A DNA stretch of 64,000 bases from Anastatus disparis (Eukaryota; Arthropoda; Insecta; Hymenoptera; Eupelmidae), in NCBI GenBank assembly GCA_017163975.1, contig JAFFSR010000244.1, forward strand, positions 13,269,501 to 13,333,500, given 5' to 3'. Both the position numbers and the translations under genes were made by a program. Position 1 is the stretch's first letter; the number at the start of each line of letters is the position of its first letter. This document shows positions 59,481 through 64,000 of this stretch, one piece after another. The notes under the pieces were generated by a model. It was not told the DNA's origin and searched no databases. It saw only the letters and a list, made by a program, of their open reading frames with translations.

Positions 59481-60520
59481 AATTAATTTTGTTTTTTAAA
59501 TAATAAAAATTATAAATAAATAAGTAAAATTCATAATTTATTTATATAAATATATAATTCAAATATATTGTAAAGATATGTGAATGTGAAAAGCATACTA
59601 AATTACAGTGATCGTTACTACAATCTTATATATATACTTTTAGGATATCTTATAGACACATCCTTTAAATATTATTGAACATATTGAGAAAATTTTAAGT
59701 TCGTCCTATAATTTTTATGGCAACGACCTGTAATTTTTACAGTATTTCTCCATAACTTTTTTTTAAATTTCATTATAATTTTTAAGCAGAATTGCTGCTG
59801 TGATTTTTATGCAGAATTTCATTCTAAATTTTATAGAATAATTCTCTCTGTATATCGTTGATTGTTCTAATTTAATCTTCGTTTTCATAAAATCTTTTAC
59901 CGGAGATACAATAAAAAAATCTTGTAGAGAAAAGGTGAACGCAAGAAAGTTTTATCATTTTGAAGATTTTTGAGAAAGGTCTAATTTAAAATATAGTTAA
60001 AAAAATTGTTTTTTATTGGATCAACAAAGTTTATTGCGCTTATGATATAAGTGTTATTATATATAAATATAATAACACTTATAATACAACGTTAATAACT
60101 AAAAATTGAATTACACTTTTGAATATAGTTGTAATCGCGATTACAACTACCTGGCTGGTTTATCAGTCACCAGTTAGTTGTAAAAAGGTGTTTCTTTTTT
60201 TGCGTAGTAATTTTTCTTACTTTATTAATTTATTCATTTATTTATTTATTTAGATTTATACGGCTAATGCCATTTACAAAATAAAAATACAATTTTTAAT
60301 AAAGTAGGTAGCGCAATCATTACAAAACCAAACAATATATAAACAATTTCCTTGTTAATTCCGTAATAATAGCCAATCCTATATTAAAGGAATCAAGCCA
60401 TTCACAGCACCATTAATTTTTAATAAAAAAATTTTCTTTGTAACTACATATTAATTTCAAAATTGTGTAGTTTTAAGATTTTTGTTGATTAGATGGAATC
60501 CTATAAAATCCTTCTATGCT
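59481..60520. other. AT-rich DNA with two short palindromes
   Basis: Contains GTTGTAATCGCGATTACAAC (60128-60147, perfect 20-bp palindrome) and AAGTGTTATTATAT facing ATATAATAACACTT (about 60048-60080). Otherwise nothing recognised. Confidence 0.5.
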
Positions 60521-61817
60521 TTAGGTAGTGGCTTTAAATTTGTCCATTTTTTTCTCAGCATCTTTTACGAAATCGATGATGAAGTCAGTCCATCTTCCCA
60601 TCCTCTCGTCCGTTCCAATTATCACTCTTTCAAAACGTTTAATCTCCAAGTTCATGGAGTTAATTTTTTTATTTGCATCTTCTTTTATTTTAAGCATTTC
60701 ATTTTTTAATGAGTTGTTCTCCTGCCAAAGGATCGCTATACCATCTTCTATTGCTGTGACTTCTCTTTCTATTGTATTAGTCCTTTTTATCTGAGATTGT
60801 AATTCTTGGACCAATTTTTCATTTGATGTTTGCGTACTACGACAGCAAAGTTTACTAGGTGTGTCTTCATATTCACATAATTTGTTATCTTTAATATATT
60901 GTAACAAGCCTTCTCGTAAGTCATGACTCGTAAGGTTTTGAAGAGCATTCATAAGTATTGTGCAATCATCCAGTGAAATACATTTCTCTCCATCTCCACA
61001 TTTTTTTACTAAAATAAAGTTAAGAAATTATTATGATTTTTATGTAATTGATGATTTTATAACATATATAATATAAAGTTTCAAAAGCTATCATATTCTC
61101 CTCTTCAGGACAAACAAATTCAAAATTAATAAAATCAATATAGAATTCAAATGAAATTCATAAAAAATAATGTACACAATCTAAAATTTGTTTTAAATAA
61201 AGGATTATATCATTTATGAATTCGTAGAGATTCATAAATTCCTTATTGTTCATATTTTTACAATTACAACGAGTCATAGTCTTTTTGGATTATTGATGAC
61301 TGTTATGCTTTTTAACCAAAGAATTAGTTAGTACACGGAGAAAAATTACTATTTTAAATAATTTCCGTGGGACATACTTTACTTGTATAATAATTACTAT
61401 TTTAAATTGTTATGTATATATAGTCAAAATTCTAAATTTTGACTATTTTTACTATTTAAAATAGTAATTTTTTCAATGGAATTTGTAATTTTTACGATAG
61501 AATTTTTCACTGTGTATTTGCTAAAATAAGAAACGTATGAATTATTAATATCATAATTTTTGCGAAAGAATAACAAAAATTAGAAAATGAATTAGCGAAA
61601 TAGTGGTTAGAATTTAAAATTGTGACGACAAAAGAAAAAATTAACGATGATTGTAAATGATATTCGTGGTATATCTTGATATTTATTAAAAAATATTTCT
61701 ACATAATTTTTGAGATTCTATTTCTAAAATATAATAAAATTATTAAAACTTACAGTCTTGACTATTGGCACTGGAAAACAGCAGAGCACATAAAACTACT
61801 ATTAAGATTGAATTCAT
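60521..61817 (-). CDS. secreted clip domain plus coiled-coil protein (gene 5)
   Basis: Two exons, complement of 61754-61817 and 60521-61008; phase-1 GT-AG intron; 183 aa. Signal peptide MNSILIVVLCALLF..., then a clip domain with six cysteines (KKCGDGEKC, DDC, NKLC, KLCC), closest to that of gene 2 (MNAL and NK-C positions shared). In place of a protease domain comes about 100 residues of heptad-like, Lys/Glu-rich helix (EKLVQELQSQIKR, IEREVTAIEDGI, NNSLKNEMLKIKEDANKK, SMNLEIKRFERVI) to the stop. No transmembrane segment. A clip domain joined to a coiled coil is not an arrangement I know; it could oligomerise and present clip domains, which is inference. The intron holds a TA-flanked MITE. Upstream region is the duplicated TATA-bearing block shared with gene 2. 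Confidence 0.85.
61334..61514. mobile_element. TA-flanked MITE in the intron of gene 5
   Basis: Ends CACGGAGAAAAATTACTATT and, inverted, CACAGTGAAAAATTCTATCG, each bordered by TA (61332-61333, 61515-61516); inner arms carry ATTACTATTTTAAAT. Confidence 0.6.
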
Positions 61818-62470
61818 CTTGGACACTAATGTTAATACGTTAAATTTTCATGTTTTTATAGGTATTAATTTTCCTTAATTTCTTATCACTAATGAAAAAT
61901 GAATATGCGTCTAAACTAGTACACGTGCCAATATTTGTAAAAATATATTGTTACTAATTATTTTGAAATTTATTTAATTTCGGTCAGAGAACATATTGCT
62001 TAAACGAGTAAATTTCAAACGTTTCTCTTTCCTAAGATCCAAGAAATCAATATTTTTGTGACGTACATAGCAATAGCAGAGTTATGTTATCTTCAAGAAC
62101 AATGATTATTTCAAAATGATTTATTTAAATTATTTTATAAAGTAATGCATACATTTAGAATTCTATATTATTTTATCATAGAATAAAATTTTTTTTTATT
62201 CGTGACGTTATTCGTTATTTGGTTTAAAGTAGTCACATGAAAATATTTCTAAACTACTTATTTGAAAAACAGATTTATTGTTTAAATAGAGGTTCATATT
62301 GCAACATACTGTTACATTTTTTTTGACCTTGTATTTTATCTGTCAGGTGTATTAACATATGAACCAATTGTTTTTATCGTTTCTCTGTCTTATTAATATT
62401 TCTTAAATATTGTTGACATTAAAGATTTTAATTTTTTTATTTAAATTTTTTATTAAATAACAAGACAATT
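61818..62470 (-). promoter_or_regulatory. upstream region of gene 5, shared with gene 2 and orphan exon
   Basis: Same block as 47782-48430 and 54481-54958, including TATAAAA about 40 bp before the ATG and the CGTGACGTTATTCG word. Confidence 0.65.
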
Positions 62471-64000
62471 TAACTCATGCCTTTCTGAGTAATAAAAGTA
62501 ACATTCACGTAAAATTGAGTGGTCCTCATGGTGCCATCATTCTGAAAATTAAATTTTCTTTCATAGGAAATTTGTAAATTGTGCAACAATTTTTTTGTTT
62601 ATGTCATTATTATCAAACGATAAGAAAGAGCCGATTTGATCATCAATTATTTAGGCATAATTGCTACAAGGATCCTAAATGTTAAAATTTTGGAGTAAAA
62701 ATGTAAAAAAATAAGTGCTAGTTGGTCATTTTCTTACCTCTGCCATTGCAAAATATGAAATTATTAAACTTACACAGTTCATAAAAAATATTGACATTAG
62801 GACAGGTAAGGGTTACAGGAATGTAGGCTTCGAAAAAGCAGCTAACAATTTTTGCTTTAGTCATTTTTGCAGAGCCTAAATTTATTTAACCTCTATCTGC
62901 CTTTATATCAACATTTTTTATGAACATTGTAAGTTCAATGATTTCACCTTTTACATTGGCAAGGATGAAAAAATGACCAGCTTGCACTTACTTTTTTTTA
63001 CACTTACACCCCAAAATTTTGAACTACTCCATTTTACGATTATTTTAGTTTTTTCAGATGTTACTCTTACCATCTGTAACAGCATCTATATCATATATTC
63101 ATCTAACATTCTGAAATTTGTTTTTATTGTATCAGACAATAAAATTTTTTTGCCAACTCTTAATCTTCCTTTTATATAAAATGTGCATGCAAATATAAAA
63201 AACTACGGTGAATCTGTAATGAATGTAATACTGGTAGATATTTTTAAAAATTTCTGCAGCAACAGCTTCTGCTTCAGTAAATAACTTTAAGTATCAGCTA
63301 ATAAATGTGATTAAGTTTGAGGCAATAGTACTGATTATTTGCAGTCATTAGCATTTATAAGCAAATATTAACAATTTTGTAAAATAAAAATTTTAAAAAT
63401 CAAGGTTCTAGTAGCAGCTATTAATTTATTCAAACAGTAATTATCAATTATTTACAATCGTTTGCAGTTATTTACAGTTATTAATAGTTATCCATAATAA
63501 TTATTGTTTTGGAAAACATTTCCTATTCATAAATAATTGAAAAAGTTTTCGAGAAAGTGAATAATTTTTTATGATTGTAAGAAATTGCAAATAAATTCAA
63601 ATAATCATTAATAACTGCTATTAGTACTTTTAATTTTAGTTATTATTTAATGAAACTGCAAATAACCGGTATTACTGTCTCAAACTCTACTATTTATAAC
63701 AGTTATTATATTACTATTTCTCACTATTATTTTTACAATTTCTGGTACACAAATAAATTCTAACAAAGTATACTATACCTTCTTGATTTGACCAAATTCT
63801 ATACTTACAAGGAGAGCACACCAGCGTTGAGAAACGGATTCAGCTAAAACTGATGGACATAATTTTTCGATAAAAAAAATGAACCTGTGTATTTTCTTTT
63901 CATTAAATAGACTTAATTAATAGACATCCTAGACAAAAATGTGGACATTTTTAAAAAAATGTAGTAAAAAGAAGCAGAGAAAAATTGAATAATTAAAGAA
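62471..64000. other. duplicated intergenic DNA and MITEs, no gene
   Basis: 62460-62800 repeats 58610-58960; 62890-63030 is a partial inverted copy of the same. 63315-63685 is a MITE (separate entry). 63808 has ACAAGGAGAGCACACCAGCG, similar to the ends of the fold-back at 41146-41794, perhaps the start of another element that leaves the window. Confidence 0.5.
63315..63685. mobile_element. MITE with GTTTGAGRCA inverted ends
   Basis: Left GTTTGAGGCAATAGTACTGA then TTATTTGCAGT; right, inverted, GTTTGAGACAGTAATACCGG then TTATTTGCAGT. 371 bp, non-coding. Confidence 0.65.

Overview
The window looks like AT-rich nuclear DNA of an insect. Evidence: intron-containing secreted clip-domain genes with GT-AG introns, three tRNA-derived SINE families, a Jockey-type LINE, many MITEs and long pyrimidine tracts. 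The style of the clip serine-protease homologues and of the pyrimidine/CpG-containing AT-rich background suits Hymenoptera, but nothing seen here proves the order.

Layout. 1-2.9 kb: degenerate short repeats, a broken CACTA/Tnp2-type transposase fragment and GC-rich hairpin elements. 2.9-34.9 kb: almost entirely non-coding, AT-rich DNA with four copies of one tRNA-derived SINE (9.6, 14.5, 19.9, 25.9 kb), a MITE, and a composite repeat at 10.1-11.5 kb (hairpins, a nine-unit 20-bp array, a fold-back with about 130-bp arms). 34.9-61.8 kb: a minus-strand cluster of five secreted clip-domain genes. Two are clip plus dead serine-protease homologues (325 and 323 aa), two are clip-only peptides (85 and 99 aa), and one is a clip domain joined to a predicted coiled coil (183 aa). 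A sixth, orphan signal-peptide exon lies at 54.4 kb. All signal exons end in phase 1 and all clip exons begin in phase 1, so the genes form an exon-shuffling-compatible set. The array has grown by duplication: promoter plus signal exon are nearly identical between copies while mature regions diverge. It has then been invaded by nested transposons (LINE inside SINE inside a duplicated segment; MITE inside a TIR element inside a satellite-bearing TIR element).

Function. Clip-domain serine protease homologues in insects act extracellularly as cofactors in melanisation/Toll-type cascades, and some parasitoids use them as venom proteins. Secretion and loss of catalysis are directly readable here; the exact role is not. 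TATA boxes at similar spacing upstream of each duplicated signal exon suggest strong, regulated expression.

The most unusual non-gene signal is a set of at least eight GC-rich nested palindromes with a shared central core of the form CCCTCGC-TTCG-GCTCGGG. Their termini resemble AATAGTA, and arm bases covary so that pairing is kept. They are scattered through the window and flank larger composite repeats.
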